Position numbers and translations under genes: made by a program
NCBI RefSeq assembly: GCF_018403245.1
Contig: NZ_BOSH01000003.1
Location: 558,001 to 622,000, forward strand
Length of the DNA stretch: 64,000 bases
Direction: 5' to 3'
From: Paenibacillus sp. J2TS4
GTDB lineage: Bacteria; Bacillota; Bacilli; Paenibacillales; NBRC-103111
Notes under the pieces: generated by a model
Databases searched by the model: none
Told to the model about the DNA's origin: nothing
What the model saw: only the letters and a program-made list of their open reading frames with translations
Shown here: positions 35,118-43,963 of the stretch, in pieces
Numbering within the stretch: position 1 is the stretch's first letter
Layout of the letters: every line of letters starts with the position of its first letter

Positions 35118-35132
35118 TACACGTTTCAGGCA

Positions 35133-35224
35133 ATGACAGATGTGCAGGGCAACTTTCCCGCCTTAGAGCCGTATTGAAAGATATGGATCGAGGCAGGACA
35201 TTCAACAAATTTATTGTGCTGTAG
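35133..35224 (+). pseudogene. Frameshifted N-terminal scrap of a metallophosphoesterase
   Basis: MTDVQGNFPALE in one frame continues as AVLKDMDRGRTFNKFIVL in the next, resembling the start of YfcE-type phosphoesterases (SDVHGNLPALEAVLKD). The metal-binding His of DVHGN is Gln, the frame is shifted near 35167, and nothing further downstream belongs to the family. It is a relic. Confidence 0.45.
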
Positions 35225-35276
35225 AACCCTAGGACCAAGGATGCACAATGACTCAAATTTATGGAGATGATTGCGG

Positions 35277-35489
35277 ATGGGGACGGTAACTTTAAAGCGG
35301 TTTAACGGAATCGAGAAGTTCAGGCTGGCGGAATCGAGAGCTTATGTCACCCGCAAGCTGGATGATCCGGGAACAATCATCATGTGGTTTGAGGCAGAGA
35401 CCGAAGAGCCTATCGAGACTGTACCGGATACCGATTTGGTCATTGAAGGTGAGTTTGTGTTGGAAGATTATGAGGAATGGTGTGGTTAG
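35277..35489 (+). CDS. Small conserved-looking protein, 70 aa
   Basis: Not recognised. It is acidic and soluble, starting MGTVTLKRFNGIEKFRLAES and ending FVLEDYEEWCG. The alternating pattern suggests a small beta-sheet. ATG 35277 follows GGAG at about 10 bases; a TTG six bases earlier is also possible. It stands between the APH-like kinase and a terminator. Confidence 0.5.
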   Translation: MGTVTLKRFNGIEKFRLAESRAYVTRKLDDPGTIIMWFEAETEEPIETVPDTDLVIEGEFVLEDYEEWCG

Positions 35490-35611
35490 CGAGTTCATTA
35501 CTGCCAGTTGTAACATGTCTGTAAAAGGTTGACAAATCCACCCCATTCAGAGTAGAATCCACTTGTACTCTCCGGATGGTGAGAGGGATCCCGTATAAAT
35601 GGATGACTTAG

Positions 35612-35641
35612 AAGCTCTCTCTTTTCAGGAGGAGCTTTTTT
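35612..35641 (+). terminator. Rho-independent terminator
   Basis: AAGCTC pairs with GAGCTT, with inner CTC/GAG pairing, followed by seven T. It separates the 70-aa gene from the two-component system. Confidence 0.75.
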
Positions 35642-35787
35642 AAATTATAAGGATCTATAAACTTCGTACTTATAATCTAGCGTATAAATCACCGCCCAAC
35701 GTTAATCCGCCGTTAAAGGATGGCTGCAGCCGCTTCGTTTACGCTTGTTCAGTTGCGAGACTACCTACTCGTTTTTAGGAGGCCTTC

Positions 35788-36492
35788 ATGGAAACTTCAT
35801 ATCGTTATCAAGTCCTTGTAGTGGAAGATGACCCCCATATAAGACGTTTTGTATCGATCAATCTGGATCAGAACGGGTTCGCGGTCACGGAGGCCGCTCT
35901 AGGCGCGGAGGCTCTGCAATCGATCTCGAGCCACCGCCCCGATGTTGTGGTGCTGGATATTATGCTGCCGGATATGGATGGCTTTGAAATTTGCAGAAAG
36001 ATCAGGGAAAGCAGTCCCGACATTGCGGTTATCTTTTTGACTGCGCTCGGTAAAGATTTGGAGAAAATAAAGGGACTCGAGCTCGGCGCAGACGATTACA
36101 TCGTTAAACCGTTCAATCCGCTGGAGCTGATAGCTCGCCTCAGATCTGTACTGCGCCGTACCCGGAACAGGGATGAGCGGTCAAGAAGGGTGCTGAAGTC
36201 CGGCCCGCTTCGGATCGATCTGGATTCCAACAAACTATATAAGCACGAGTGTTATATCGAATTAACACCGAAGGAGTATCAGTTAGTCAAAGTGTTCATG
36301 GAGCATCCGGATAAAGCGATGGATCGGAATGAACTGTTGAACCTTGTCTGGGGGGAGGATTTCGTCGGAGATCCGAAGACGGTAGATGTGCATGTCCGCA
36401 AGCTAAGAGAAAAAATTGAAGACGATGGCTCCAAGCCGGTTTATATCGAAACGGTTTGGGGGACAGGATACCGCTGGAGAAAGGACGGGTAA
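35788..36492 (+). CDS. OmpR/PhoB-family response regulator
   Basis: 234 aa. The receiver domain (1-120) has acidic residues EDD near the start, the phospho-acceptor in VVLDIMLPD (near residue 56), a conserved Thr (FLTAL) and Lys (VKPFNP). The winged helix (about 135-232) reads LTPKEYQLVKVFMEHPDKAM and ends DPKTVDVHVRKLREKIEDDG with VWGTGYRW. TTTAGGAGG precedes ATG 35788. The kinase gene starts three bases after the stop. Together with the LCP and BcrC-like genes downstream it is probably a cell-envelope stress system. Confidence 0.93.
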   Translation: METSYRYQVLVVEDDPHIRRFVSINLDQNGFAVTEAALGAEALQSISSHRPDVVVLDIMLPDMDGFEICRKIRESSPDIAVIFLTALGKDLEKIKGLELGADDYIVKPFNPLELIARLRSVLRRTRNRDERSRRVLKSGPLRIDLDSNKLYKHECYIELTPKEYQLVKVFMEHPDKAMDRNELLNLVWGEDFVGDPKTVDVHVRKLREKIEDDGSKPVYIETVWGTGYRWRKDG

Positions 36493-36495
36493 CGG

Positions 36496-37893
36496 TTGGG
36501 AATCAAAAAAAGAGTCGTCGGCAGCAATCTCATCGTGATGATTATGACCGTTTTTATCCTGGAGTTATTTGTCATTTCCTTTGTGCATCATTATTATTAT
36601 CGCAATGTCGAAGGGATTCTTACGAATCAGGCCGAATTGAGCGCTTCTTTCTTTCATCGCTATTTAACCGCTGATGATCTGGATAATCATTCGGATCGAT
36701 TGTTGGACAGCTTTGCGCAAAATTCCGCCGCACAGGTTCAAATTATCGATTCGTCCGGACGCCTTCTTCAGGACTCTGCCGGAGTCCCAAGCGGAATGAT
36801 TCTGATCGAATATCCGGATGTCCAAGAAGCCCTCAGCGGGAACACAGGCAAGTGGAGAGGACGCCTGCCTTCCACCCATGAAGCTGTATTGGCGGTAGCC
36901 TATCCCTTACAAGTGAATGAGGCTGCGGTCGGGGCGGTCCGATTTATGACATCTTTAAGCGAAACCGACCAAGCTGTGAAGCAGATTTCCACCATTTTTA
37001 TATTTGCCGGGATCGCGGTTGTTGTTATTGTTACTGTACTTAGCGTCTTGCTGTCAAGCACCATTACTCGCTCCGTCACGGAACTTAAGCTTGCGGCAGA
37101 GCAAATGGCTGAGGGGAATTGGGAAGCAAGGGCCAGGAAGCGTTACAAGGATGAGTTGGGTACACTGGCCGACACCTTAAATATGATGGCAGCGAAGCTG
37201 GCACACAACGAACAGCTCAAAAATGATTTCATTACATCGGTTTCCCATGAACTTCGTACTCCGCTAACGTCTATCAAAGGGTGGGCTTTTACGTTGAAAG
37301 CGAACCAAGGGAAGGACAAGGCCTTGCTTGATGAGGGTCTGGAGATCGTTGAGATGGAAAGTGACCGATTATCCCAAATGGTTGAGGAATTACTTGATTT
37401 ATCCCGATTGAATAGCGGGAGAATTTCATTACTTATCGCCCCCCTTCATCTGCCCAAATTGCTGCGGTATATCGGCAAACAGCTCGCTCCCAGGGCAGCC
37501 CGGCAGGGTGTTGCGCTGGAGGTGCGGGCAGACGATTCGCTTCCCGTCATCCAAGCCGACGAGAACCGGTTAAAACAGGTGTTGATTAATGTCATCGACA
37601 ACTCTCTTAAATTTACAGATTCGCAAGGTAGCATTACTATTCAAGCCCGAAGGGCAGAGGATAGGGTCACCATAACGGTGAAGGACACCGGAGCGGGAAT
37701 TGCGCAGCATGAATTAGCTCATGTTATGCGCAAGTTTTACAAAGGAAATCATCAGGTGGCGGGCAGCGGCCTGGGATTATCCATATCGGAGCAAATCATC
37801 GGGCTGCATGGCGGACGCCTGTTAATAGACAGCAGAGCCGGAGAAGGAACGAAGGTCGAAATCGTTCTCCCTATCCGCTCCGATCCAATTTAA
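36496..37893 (+). CDS. Sensor histidine kinase (HAMP, HisKA, HATPase)
   Basis: 465 aa. TM1 is at residues 9-32, an extracytoplasmic sensor domain of about 130 residues follows, TM2 at about 165-187, HAMP at 188-240, HisKA with SHELRTPLTSIKGW (His about 251) and the ATPase with N-box NRLKQVLINVIDNSLKF, G1 DTGAGI and G2 GSGLGLSI. All catalytic boxes are intact. It is the partner of the response regulator upstream, with TTG 36496 as the start. The signal is not known; the sensor region is of the single-Cache-like size. Confidence 0.92.
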   Translation: MGIKKRVVGSNLIVMIMTVFILELFVISFVHHYYYRNVEGILTNQAELSASFFHRYLTADDLDNHSDRLLDSFAQNSAAQVQIIDSSGRLLQDSAGVPSGMILIEYPDVQEALSGNTGKWRGRLPSTHEAVLAVAYPLQVNEAAVGAVRFMTSLSETDQAVKQISTIFIFAGIAVVVIVTVLSVLLSSTITRSVTELKLAAEQMAEGNWEARARKRYKDELGTLADTLNMMAAKLAHNEQLKNDFITSVSHELRTPLTSIKGWAFTLKANQGKDKALLDEGLEIVEMESDRLSQMVEELLDLSRLNSGRISLLIAPLHLPKLLRYIGKQLAPRAARQGVALEVRADDSLPVIQADENRLKQVLINVIDNSLKFTDSQGSITIQARRAEDRVTITVKDTGAGIAQHELAHVMRKFYKGNHQVAGSGLGLSISEQIIGLHGGRLLIDSRAGEGTKVEIVLPIRSDPI

Positions 37894-37964
37894 CTTTTTC
37901 ATAACCCTTTTTATTTCTCTGCAAGATAGAATAGATAGAGTACGCCGAAGAGGTGAAGGAGAGC

Positions 37965-38504
37965 ATGATTTTCCGCAGATGGACTTGGACGGGACTTATT
38001 GTTTCCTCGTTATTCTGGACGGGAGGCTGTGAATTTCCCCCGGCTCCTGCTGATACGATCAAGCCTCCGTTCCAAGCGGATGGCTATCTGCATACCGATG
38101 AATTCCTGACGATGGTCCGAGCTTTGCTGCCGGACGGAGCGCGGCTTGTGCTGCCGATCTCTGGCACCGGGAAGCATCCCGTTACGTTCGGGGATATGGA
38201 TGGAGATGGCGTGGATGAGGCGGTCGTTGTATATGAGGAAAGTCTCTTTACTGGCAGAGAGCTCAAGGCGGCGCTTCTGAAGCAGCAGGATCGGCAATGG
38301 CACATCGTATCGGATTTGAAAGGGATCGGCTACGACATCGATTATGCAGGCTTTGTAGATACGGATAGAGACGGAAATGCCGAAATGATTTTGGGATGGT
38401 CTTTAGGGGCAGGGGTTAATGGGCTGGACGTGTACAGATGGAACAACAATGCATTGGAATTAGTGGATAATAAAGGTTATTATGGAAAGTTTAAAATGGA
38501 ATGA
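37965..38504 (+). CDS. Lipoprotein with two Ca-binding-like Asp loops
   Basis: 179 aa. The signal sequence ends at a lipobox-like GGC (SSLFWTGGC), so Cys is probably lipidated and the protein is anchored outside the membrane. DMDGDGVDE and DTDRDGNAE are FG-GAP/dockerin-like calcium loops in a beta-propeller-type repeat. ATG 37965 is preferred, although AAGGAG is only three bases away; GTG 37953 is in frame. It sits between the sensor kinase and the LCP gene, and may be a sensor or wall-associated accessory protein. Confidence 0.72.
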   Translation: MIFRRWTWTGLIVSSLFWTGGCEFPPAPADTIKPPFQADGYLHTDEFLTMVRALLPDGARLVLPISGTGKHPVTFGDMDGDGVDEAVVVYEESLFTGRELKAALLKQQDRQWHIVSDLKGIGYDIDYAGFVDTDRDGNAEMILGWSLGAGVNGLDVYRWNNNALELVDNKGYYGKFKME

Positions 38505-38545
38505 TACAGCATCTATCGCTATACTAGGCTTGGAGGATTACTTGA

Positions 38546-39553
38546 ATGCTTGGAACTGCTAAGACTGGAAAATTCAAATGGGTATGGATCACGGGGCTTT
38601 CCCTGTTCGTCATCTTGCTGCTCATCGTTATTTATTACAGCTATTCTTTAATTCATTTTGGCCAACAAATTCAAAAAAAGACTGGAAATGTGCCCCTGAA
38701 TGAAGGCAGGGCCGAGCATCAGCCGGAGCCCAACCCCATTCCAGAATGGGAGGGGCAGGAAAGATTGAATATATTGCTTCTGGGCGGAGACGGAAGATTG
38801 GACGAAGACCCCGGACGCGCAGATACGATCATGGTCGTTTCGATCGATCCTGTAGCCAAAACCGCTCATCTGTTTTCCATCCTCCGAGATACCTATGTGG
38901 ATATTCCCGGACATGGTCAGAATCGGATCAATGCGGCCCTCTCTTTTGGCGGGCGTGAGGGGCCGGAGCTGACACAGAAGGTTGTCGGCGATTTACTCGG
39001 AATTCCCATTCATTATTACTTTTTTCTGGAGTTCGAAAGCTTCATCCGCCTGATTGACGCCATTGGAGGAATAGAGTATTACGTTGAGAAAGATATGAAA
39101 TATACGGATACGGCAGATAAAGAGGATTACCAGATCGATCTGAAGGAAGGGCTGCAGCTTCTGGACGGCAACAAAGCTCTTCAGTATGTCCGATTTCGCA
39201 AAGATGCTCTGTCCGACTATGCGCGAACGGAACGTCAGCGTCAATTTTTGAAGGCTGTAGGTCAAAAAATGCAATCGGTCACTACCCTGGTCAATCTTCC
39301 AAATATATTAAACCAGATCGCTCCCTACATGGAGACGAATATGGATTCCAAGACCATGCTCAAGCTGGCTTCGCTAGGTTATCGCTTGAACCAGGATTCC
39401 ATATACACCCTTCAGCTGCCGCCAATGGAGCTGTTGCGGGAGGAGACGATTAACGGAGCCTCGGTGCTTACCGTCGATAAGAAACGGTTGAAGGCTTATG
39501 TCGAAGAGCTGTTTTCCTCCGATTCGGCTCAGGCAGAACATAGCATTCCGTAA
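38546..39553 (+). CDS. LytR-CpsA-Psr (LCP) family cell wall ligase
   Basis: 335 aa, single-pass membrane protein. The N-terminal helix (GLSLFVILLLIVIYYSYSL) is followed by the extracellular LCP domain: LNILLLGGDGR, RADTIMVVSIDP, LFSILRDTYVDIPG, RINAALSFGG and NKALQYVRFRKD with the conserved arginines and aspartates. LCP enzymes attach wall teichoic acid or other glycopolymers to peptidoglycan from undecaprenyl-linked precursors. The downstream BcrC-like phosphatase would recycle the released lipid carrier, so the neighbours make sense. TTGGAGG precedes ATG 38546. Confidence 0.92.
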   Translation: MLGTAKTGKFKWVWITGLSLFVILLLIVIYYSYSLIHFGQQIQKKTGNVPLNEGRAEHQPEPNPIPEWEGQERLNILLLGGDGRLDEDPGRADTIMVVSIDPVAKTAHLFSILRDTYVDIPGHGQNRINAALSFGGREGPELTQKVVGDLLGIPIHYYFFLEFESFIRLIDAIGGIEYYVEKDMKYTDTADKEDYQIDLKEGLQLLDGNKALQYVRFRKDALSDYARTERQRQFLKAVGQKMQSVTTLVNLPNILNQIAPYMETNMDSKTMLKLASLGYRLNQDSIYTLQLPPMELLREETINGASVLTVDKKRLKAYVEELFSSDSAQAEHSIP

Positions 39554-39619
39554 AGCCGGGGGGATAGAATATTCGAAGGTTTCCGTTCTATGCTGAAAGA
39601 TTCAATAAGGGGAGAACTA

Positions 39620-40240
39620 ATGACAACAACAGAAATCGAATATCGGATTTTTAAATCTATTAATCAATGGGCAGCAGGAGACAGCTTCGTTAACCAGTTA
39701 ATGATATTTTTTGCGGAGTATGCTGAATATATTTTTGTTATTGGACTGCTTGTTTACTGGTTTACCCGCAAACAGCGAAATCGTCAGATGGTGCTGCAAA
39801 CGGCGCTTGCGGCCTGCACCGCTCTGGCTGTAAACAAAGTACTCGGCCACTTATTGTATCGATCTCGGCCATTCGTCGATCATGACGTGATCCAATTGAT
39901 CGCACATGATGCCAATGCTTCTTTTCCGAGCAACCACGCTGCGGCCACATTTGTTATTGCAACCGCCATCTGGCTGTTTAGGAAGAAGGAAGGACGGCTG
40001 TGGTTGATTCTGGCATCCATCGTCTCGTTATCCAGAATATGGGTCGGAGTGCATTATCCGTTGGATATTCTAGGCGGCATGATGAATGGAATTCTTTGCG
40101 CGGTCGTTATTCATATCATTTTTACTAGATGGGCCTGGGCCAATCGGGTGCTTTACGCCCTGCTTCGCGTATATGAACAATTAGAACAGCGGATCTGGGT
40201 TAAAAATGAACCATCGCAGACAACCAAGCCTTATCGGTAA
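39620..40240 (+). CDS. Undecaprenyl-diphosphatase, BcrC-like PAP2 family
   Basis: 206 aa with about six membrane helices. The three PAP2 phosphatase motifs are KVLGHLLYRSRPF (KxxxxxxRP), FPSNHAAATF (PSxH) and SRIWVGVHYPLDILGG (SRxxxxxHxxxD). This is the BcrC type of undecaprenyl pyrophosphate phosphatase, which recycles the lipid carrier and can give bacitracin resistance. ATG 39620 follows AAGGGGAGAA; an in-frame ATG at 39590 lacks a site. It is probably the end of the transcript that begins with the response regulator, closed by the terminator at 40247. Confidence 0.9.
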   Translation: MTTTEIEYRIFKSINQWAAGDSFVNQLMIFFAEYAEYIFVIGLLVYWFTRKQRNRQMVLQTALAACTALAVNKVLGHLLYRSRPFVDHDVIQLIAHDANASFPSNHAAATFVIATAIWLFRKKEGRLWLILASIVSLSRIWVGVHYPLDILGGMMNGILCAVVIHIIFTRWAWANRVLYALLRVYEQLEQRIWVKNEPSQTTKPYR

Positions 40241-40246
40241 AAAACC

Positions 40247-40277
40247 AACCCCCTCAAGTCTAGCGCTTGAGGGGGTT
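40247..40277. terminator. Bidirectional terminator
   Basis: AACCCCCTCAAG pairs with CTTGAGGGGGTT around a 7-base loop. A short A run precedes and T-rich sequence follows, so it can serve both convergent genes (BcrC-like and Fsr-like). Confidence 0.85.
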
Positions 40278-40290
40278 AAGTTTCATATCT

Positions 40291-41532
40291 TTAGCCGATG
40301 GGTTGAAGCTCCTTATCCTTGGGCAGCCATATGGCCAGAATGCCCAGAAGAGGCAGGAAGGCGGATAGCTTCATAATAAAGGCGATGCTGGTTCCGTCAG
40401 CGACCCAGCCGAGCACGGCTGAACCGAGACCGCCGATACCGAAGGCGACGCCGAAGAATAAGCCGGAGACGAGGCCAATGTTGCCCGGCATCAGCTCCTG
40501 GGCATAGACGACGATGATGGAGAACGCCGAAGATAAGATAAAGCCGGCGAGAACGGCGACTACGCCGGTCCAGAACAGGTTCGCGAACGGCAGCAGGATC
40601 GAAAAGGGCGACGTGCCCAATATAGAGAACCATATGATGCTGCGGCGTCCGAAGCGATCTGCGAGCGGTCCGCCGAAGAAGGTGCCTATTGCGGCCGCAG
40701 CGAGAAAGGCGAACAGGAACCATTGGGCCTGGCTGACCGTTACGCCGTAGTCATCGATCAGATAGAACGTATAATAGCTGGAAATACTCGCCATATAGAC
40801 GTTCTTGGAAATGACAAGCAGGATCAGAATGGTCATGGCCCCGACTACTTGCCGGTGGGATAAGCGGCTTACGGGCTTTTCCAGGATGGCGATGTTTTTC
40901 GGCTTTTTGTCAACTCGGGGCACTAATAGCTGTGCACTGTACCAGCGAGCTACATAAGCTTGAATGAGTATAGCCGCAATTGCGGCAAAGGCGAACCAGA
41001 TGACGCCGGATTGGCCCAGGTGTACGAAGACGACAGCAGTCATGATGGGGCCGAGCGAGCTTCCTATATTGCCGCCGACCTGGAAGATCGATTGGGCCAG
41101 CCCGCGCCGGGAGCCGGCCGCCAAATAAGCGACTCTGGAGGATTCGGGGTGGAAGATGGCCGAGCCAACCCCCATCGCCGTAACCGCCAGCAAAATAATG
41201 GCATAATATGGGGCCAGCGCCAGCGCGATAATTCCCGCCAGCGTAAAACAGACGCCCAGCGGGAGAAGAAGCGGCATGGGCCGAATATCCGCGGAGCGCC
41301 CGATGAGCGGCTGCAGCACCGAGGCCGATATATTCATGACGAGAGCAATGATCCCAATCTGCGTGTAGCTGAGACTGAGCTCGCTTTTCAAAATAGGAAA
41401 AATAGCGGACACGGTAGACTGCATCGTGTCGTTCAACAGATGGACAATGCTAATGGCGAACAGGATTGGAAAAACCGTTGCTTTTGCCGAATCCGTAATA
41501 GAAGATGGTTTAGCCTCAGTTTGAGTACTCAT
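40291..41532 (-). CDS. MFS transporter, fosmidomycin-resistance (Fsr) type
   Basis: 413 aa with 12 hydrophobic segments. The N-terminus contains ISIVHLLNDTMQSTVSAIFP, and LSLSYTQIGIIALVMNISASVLQPLIG fits the Fsr family; GPLADRFGRRSIIW is the loop 8-9 MFS motif. Fsr relatives export fosmidomycin and similar compounds. ATG 41532 on the minus strand is preceded by AGGAAGTG. No regulator gene is adjacent on this strand, and it converges with the BcrC-like gene. Confidence 0.9.
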   Translation of the reverse strand: MSTQTEAKPSSITDSAKATVFPILFAISIVHLLNDTMQSTVSAIFPILKSELSLSYTQIGIIALVMNISASVLQPLIGRSADIRPMPLLLPLGVCFTLAGIIALALAPYYAIILLAVTAMGVGSAIFHPESSRVAYLAAGSRRGLAQSIFQVGGNIGSSLGPIMTAVVFVHLGQSGVIWFAFAAIAAILIQAYVARWYSAQLLVPRVDKKPKNIAILEKPVSRLSHRQVVGAMTILILLVISKNVYMASISSYYTFYLIDDYGVTVSQAQWFLFAFLAAAAIGTFFGGPLADRFGRRSIIWFSILGTSPFSILLPFANLFWTGVVAVLAGFILSSAFSIIVVYAQELMPGNIGLVSGLFFGVAFGIGGLGSAVLGWVADGTSIAFIMKLSAFLPLLGILAIWLPKDKELQPIG

Positions 41533-41881
41533 GGTTAGTTTATCTGCACTTCCTTAATAAGATCATCGATAGGGGACCCATTTAATATATCACAGAAACC
41601 GGGGAAACGGATGGGATATTTTTTTGTAAAACGGAGGGTGACCCCATTGACAAAAGAAGGGTTAAATGGAAAAGTGGAAATATCCTGCGGAAATAAAAGC
41701 CTTTATGAAGGGCACGTTACCGGCCAGCAACAGCTTCATGTGGTTGATTAGCGTCAGGAAGAGCCACAACGCGAGCCGGGAGCTGCGCAAGGCAAAGATA
41801 ATCCTCGCAGCGGTAGAATCGGACTTCAGTCGGAAGACTATCGATAGCTATTGACATTTTTATATAAAGGAGGCGAAAGCG
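41533..41881 (+). other. Intergenic region
   Basis: No convincing gene. A TTG at 41655 after GGAGGGTGA opens a frame (LTKEGLNGKVEISCGNKSLY) that stops after about 34 codons, then continues as an Arg/Gln/Pro-rich stretch typical of chance translation. AAAGGAGGCG at 41866-41876 is the ribosome binding site of the APH-like gene. Confidence 0.4.
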
Positions 41882-42805
41882 ATGGAAAATCAATCTCTCC
41901 ATAATATGGAACAATATATCCCGCATTTGAAAGGTTATCAGGACATTTCACCCATCCATAAAGGCTATTCGAGTGATCATAAATATTGTGTTTCGTTTCA
42001 GGATGGCTGGAAATATCTATTAAGAATGTTTGATTTAAAGCAGCGGGAAGCCAAGAAAGCGGAATTTGATGTTTTACAAAAGATGGAGCTGTACAGCGTT
42101 AAATGCTCGAAGCCGATTGAGTTCGGGTCCGTAGAGCCTCTGGGTAAAGGGTATATGTTACTTTCCTATATTGAAGGGGAGGATGCGGAGGAGCATATTG
42201 GAAAACTTCCCGAAGAGGTGCAATATAAAATAGGGGCGGACGCCGGGATAGAGCTGCTGAAGATGCATCAGTGTCCGGCTCCTGAGCCTGTCTCCGGTTG
42301 GTTTGACCGCAAGTACAAGAAGCACAGACGCTACATGGATCAATATCATGCCTGCGGATATAAGCTGAAAGAGGATTCGAAGCTGCAGTCCTTTATTGAT
42401 GACCATATAGAACTTATGAAATATCGCCCTAACGTCTTTCAACATGACGACTTTCATGTGGGGAACCTGATTATTAAGGATCAGCAGTTGGCCGGGGTCA
42501 TTGATTTTAACAGCTACGATTGGGGAGATCCCATCCACGAATTTTTGAAGGTAGGTTTTTTTAGCAGCGAGGTCAGCATCCCGTTTGCTATCGGACAAAT
42601 GACGGGATATCACAAGGGCGGTCAGCCGGATGAACGGTTCTGGACCTTGTACTCTCTCTACCTCGCCATGAGTATCTATTCTTCCATCGTCTGGATTTTG
42701 AAGGTGAAACCAGAGGAGTTGGACTCCATGCTTGAGAAGATCTACAGAGTTCTGGAAGATCACAATGGCTTTGAAAGCGTTAAACCGAAATGGTACAGCA
42801 GGTAA
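41882..42805 (+). CDS. Aminoglycoside phosphotransferase-family kinase
   Basis: 307 aa, APH fold. The nucleotide-binding half contains WKYLLRMFDL with the conserved Lys/Arg strand and MLLSYIEGEDAEEHI as hinge. The catalytic loop is FQHDDFHVGNLII (HDDxxxxN, the first Gly of HGD replaced by Asp), and the metal loop is GVIDFNSYDWGDPIHEF. This HDDFHxGN variant is common in Paenibacillus and clostridial phosphotransferases of unknown substrate. AAAGGAGGCG precedes ATG 41882. It differs from the APH(3')-like protein at 34317, so the window holds two distinct APH kinases. Confidence 0.85.
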   Translation: MENQSLHNMEQYIPHLKGYQDISPIHKGYSSDHKYCVSFQDGWKYLLRMFDLKQREAKKAEFDVLQKMELYSVKCSKPIEFGSVEPLGKGYMLLSYIEGEDAEEHIGKLPEEVQYKIGADAGIELLKMHQCPAPEPVSGWFDRKYKKHRRYMDQYHACGYKLKEDSKLQSFIDDHIELMKYRPNVFQHDDFHVGNLIIKDQQLAGVIDFNSYDWGDPIHEFLKVGFFSSEVSIPFAIGQMTGYHKGGQPDERFWTLYSLYLAMSIYSSIVWILKVKPEELDSMLEKIYRVLEDHNGFESVKPKWYSR

Positions 42806-42845
42806 CGGGGTCTTGCTATCGTCATATTGCCAAGGGGGGAGCCTT

Positions 42846-43265
42846 GTGAGGAAATTAGTCGTTGTGTTCACGGTCATTGCCATTCTGCTGGTTGGATGCA
42901 GCAGTCGCCCGCCCATGCCTGTTCTGAAAGCGGGGAAAATCGAAATTCCAGCCGTCTTGGGCACGTATTCCTGGAAAACCTTCAACAAGCAAGTCATTGC
43001 GGATGCGCCCGGGCCGGATTATCTGGTCAAGGACTTAACCCCAATTGCGGTTAAACCGAAGGAAGAAGTGCTCGTCAAATTCTCGAGCAAGCCAAGCAAA
43101 ATGATTCTGTCCAGATGGGTGGGACAAGAAACGGTTGAACAGGTTGAGCTGGATTCAAACCAATTTACCCTTCCACAGGAAAAAGGGGAGCATATCTTCT
43201 CCATTCGAGCTGAGTGGGGGGAGCATAAAAGCGGACTGTATGCTTTTATAGTGAAGGTGGAATGA
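42846..43265 (+). CDS. Small lipoprotein, 139 aa
   Basis: VRKLVVVFTVIAILLVGCSS is a clear lipoprotein signal with lipobox LVGC (Cys18 lipidated). The exported part, from PVLKAGKIEIPAVLGTYSW, resembles no family I know; beta strands dominate near the end (SKMILSRWVGQETVEQVELD). GTG 42846 follows AAGGGGGGAG; other in-frame starts further upstream are inside the APH gene. A terminator at 43336 closes it. Confidence 0.75.
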   Translation: MRKLVVVFTVIAILLVGCSSRPPMPVLKAGKIEIPAVLGTYSWKTFNKQVIADAPGPDYLVKDLTPIAVKPKEEVLVKFSSKPSKMILSRWVGQETVEQVELDSNQFTLPQEKGEHIFSIRAEWGEHKSGLYAFIVKVE

Positions 43266-43335
43266 ACATAATTTGGCCATCACTACCCAAGCATCACTGC
43301 ACTGGAGAAATTCTAAGGAAGTGGTGACGGCTTAC

Positions 43336-43371
43336 GCTTGCGGGATATACATGTCCCGCAAGCATTTTTTT
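43336..43371 (+). terminator. Rho-independent terminator
   Basis: GCTTGCGGGA pairs perfectly with TCCCGCAAGC around an 8-base loop, followed by seven T. It ends the lipoprotein transcript. Confidence 0.88.
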
Positions 43372-43460
43372 GGCTATGGAGGCGTAAACGAGGCTTTTGT
43401 GTGCGGAATCAGAATATATAGAAGACCTTCATTCCATTTATGGTAGTGACTGCTCTTCCC

Positions 43461-43534
43461 TCACATCACACTTTCTTTTCCATAACCTTATCGTCCATTA
43501 CAAAGCCGTTGCCTATATCCGCTACTTGAGTTCG
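43461..43534. repeat. Repeat A1, also present at 53666-53740
   Basis: This 74-base segment covers the last codons of the minus-strand GNAT gene. It recurs at 53666-53740 with four differences (three substitutions and one inserted C). There it is joined directly to a copy of 44229-44320, omitting the 694 bases between. Confidence 0.85.
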
Positions 43535-43963
43535 TACCGTTCGAAATCCTTTTTTCTCATAAACAGCTATCGCTGCATGATTATGCCGGTTAGCTGTAAG
43601 CCATATAACTCCCAACCTTCGATCTTTACATATGCGTACCAACCATTCCATGGCTTGGCTTGCATAACCTTTTCCCCGATGCTCTTGTTGGATATAAAAT
43701 TTGCTTAGAAACATTTTGCCTTCTTCTTGCTTGATCGCTAGATAACCGATATGGCTGCCATATGCATTCATTAAATAATATTCATAACCCTGATTGTTCA
43801 TTTGCCCGGCAATGGCCTGAACAGATTGAAATTTGCTGAGCATATAGTCGATTTGTTCTTTCGATAGGATGCTTATATAATATTCATTCCAAATTTTCGA
43901 TGCCAACTGAGCCAAAAGCTCGACTTCTTCCTCTGTCTCCACTCTTGTAATGACAAGTTCCAT
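43466..43963 (-). CDS. GNAT family N-acetyltransferase
   Basis: 165 aa. The acetyl-CoA loop is YIQQEHRGKGYASQAMEWLV (H-R-G-K-G-Y), with NRHNHAAIAVYEKKGFRTVR as the C-terminal motif. The start region (MELVITRVETEEEVELLAQL) is preceded by AAAGGAGAG on the minus strand. The last codons are duplicated at 53666-53740, marking this gene as one edge of the proposed island. The substrate is unknown. Confidence 0.87.
   Translation of the reverse strand: MELVITRVETEEEVELLAQLASKIWNEYYISILSKEQIDYMLSKFQSVQAIAGQMNNQGYEYYLMNAYGSHIGYLAIKQEEGKMFLSKFYIQQEHRGKGYASQAMEWLVRICKDRRLGVIWLTANRHNHAAIAVYEKKGFRTVRTQVADIGNGFVMDDKVMEKKV

Noticed and set aside
40960..41538. Plus-strand frame of 192 codons
   Set aside because: It is the antisense of the Fsr-type transporter gene, Asp/Arg/Asn-rich with no domain.
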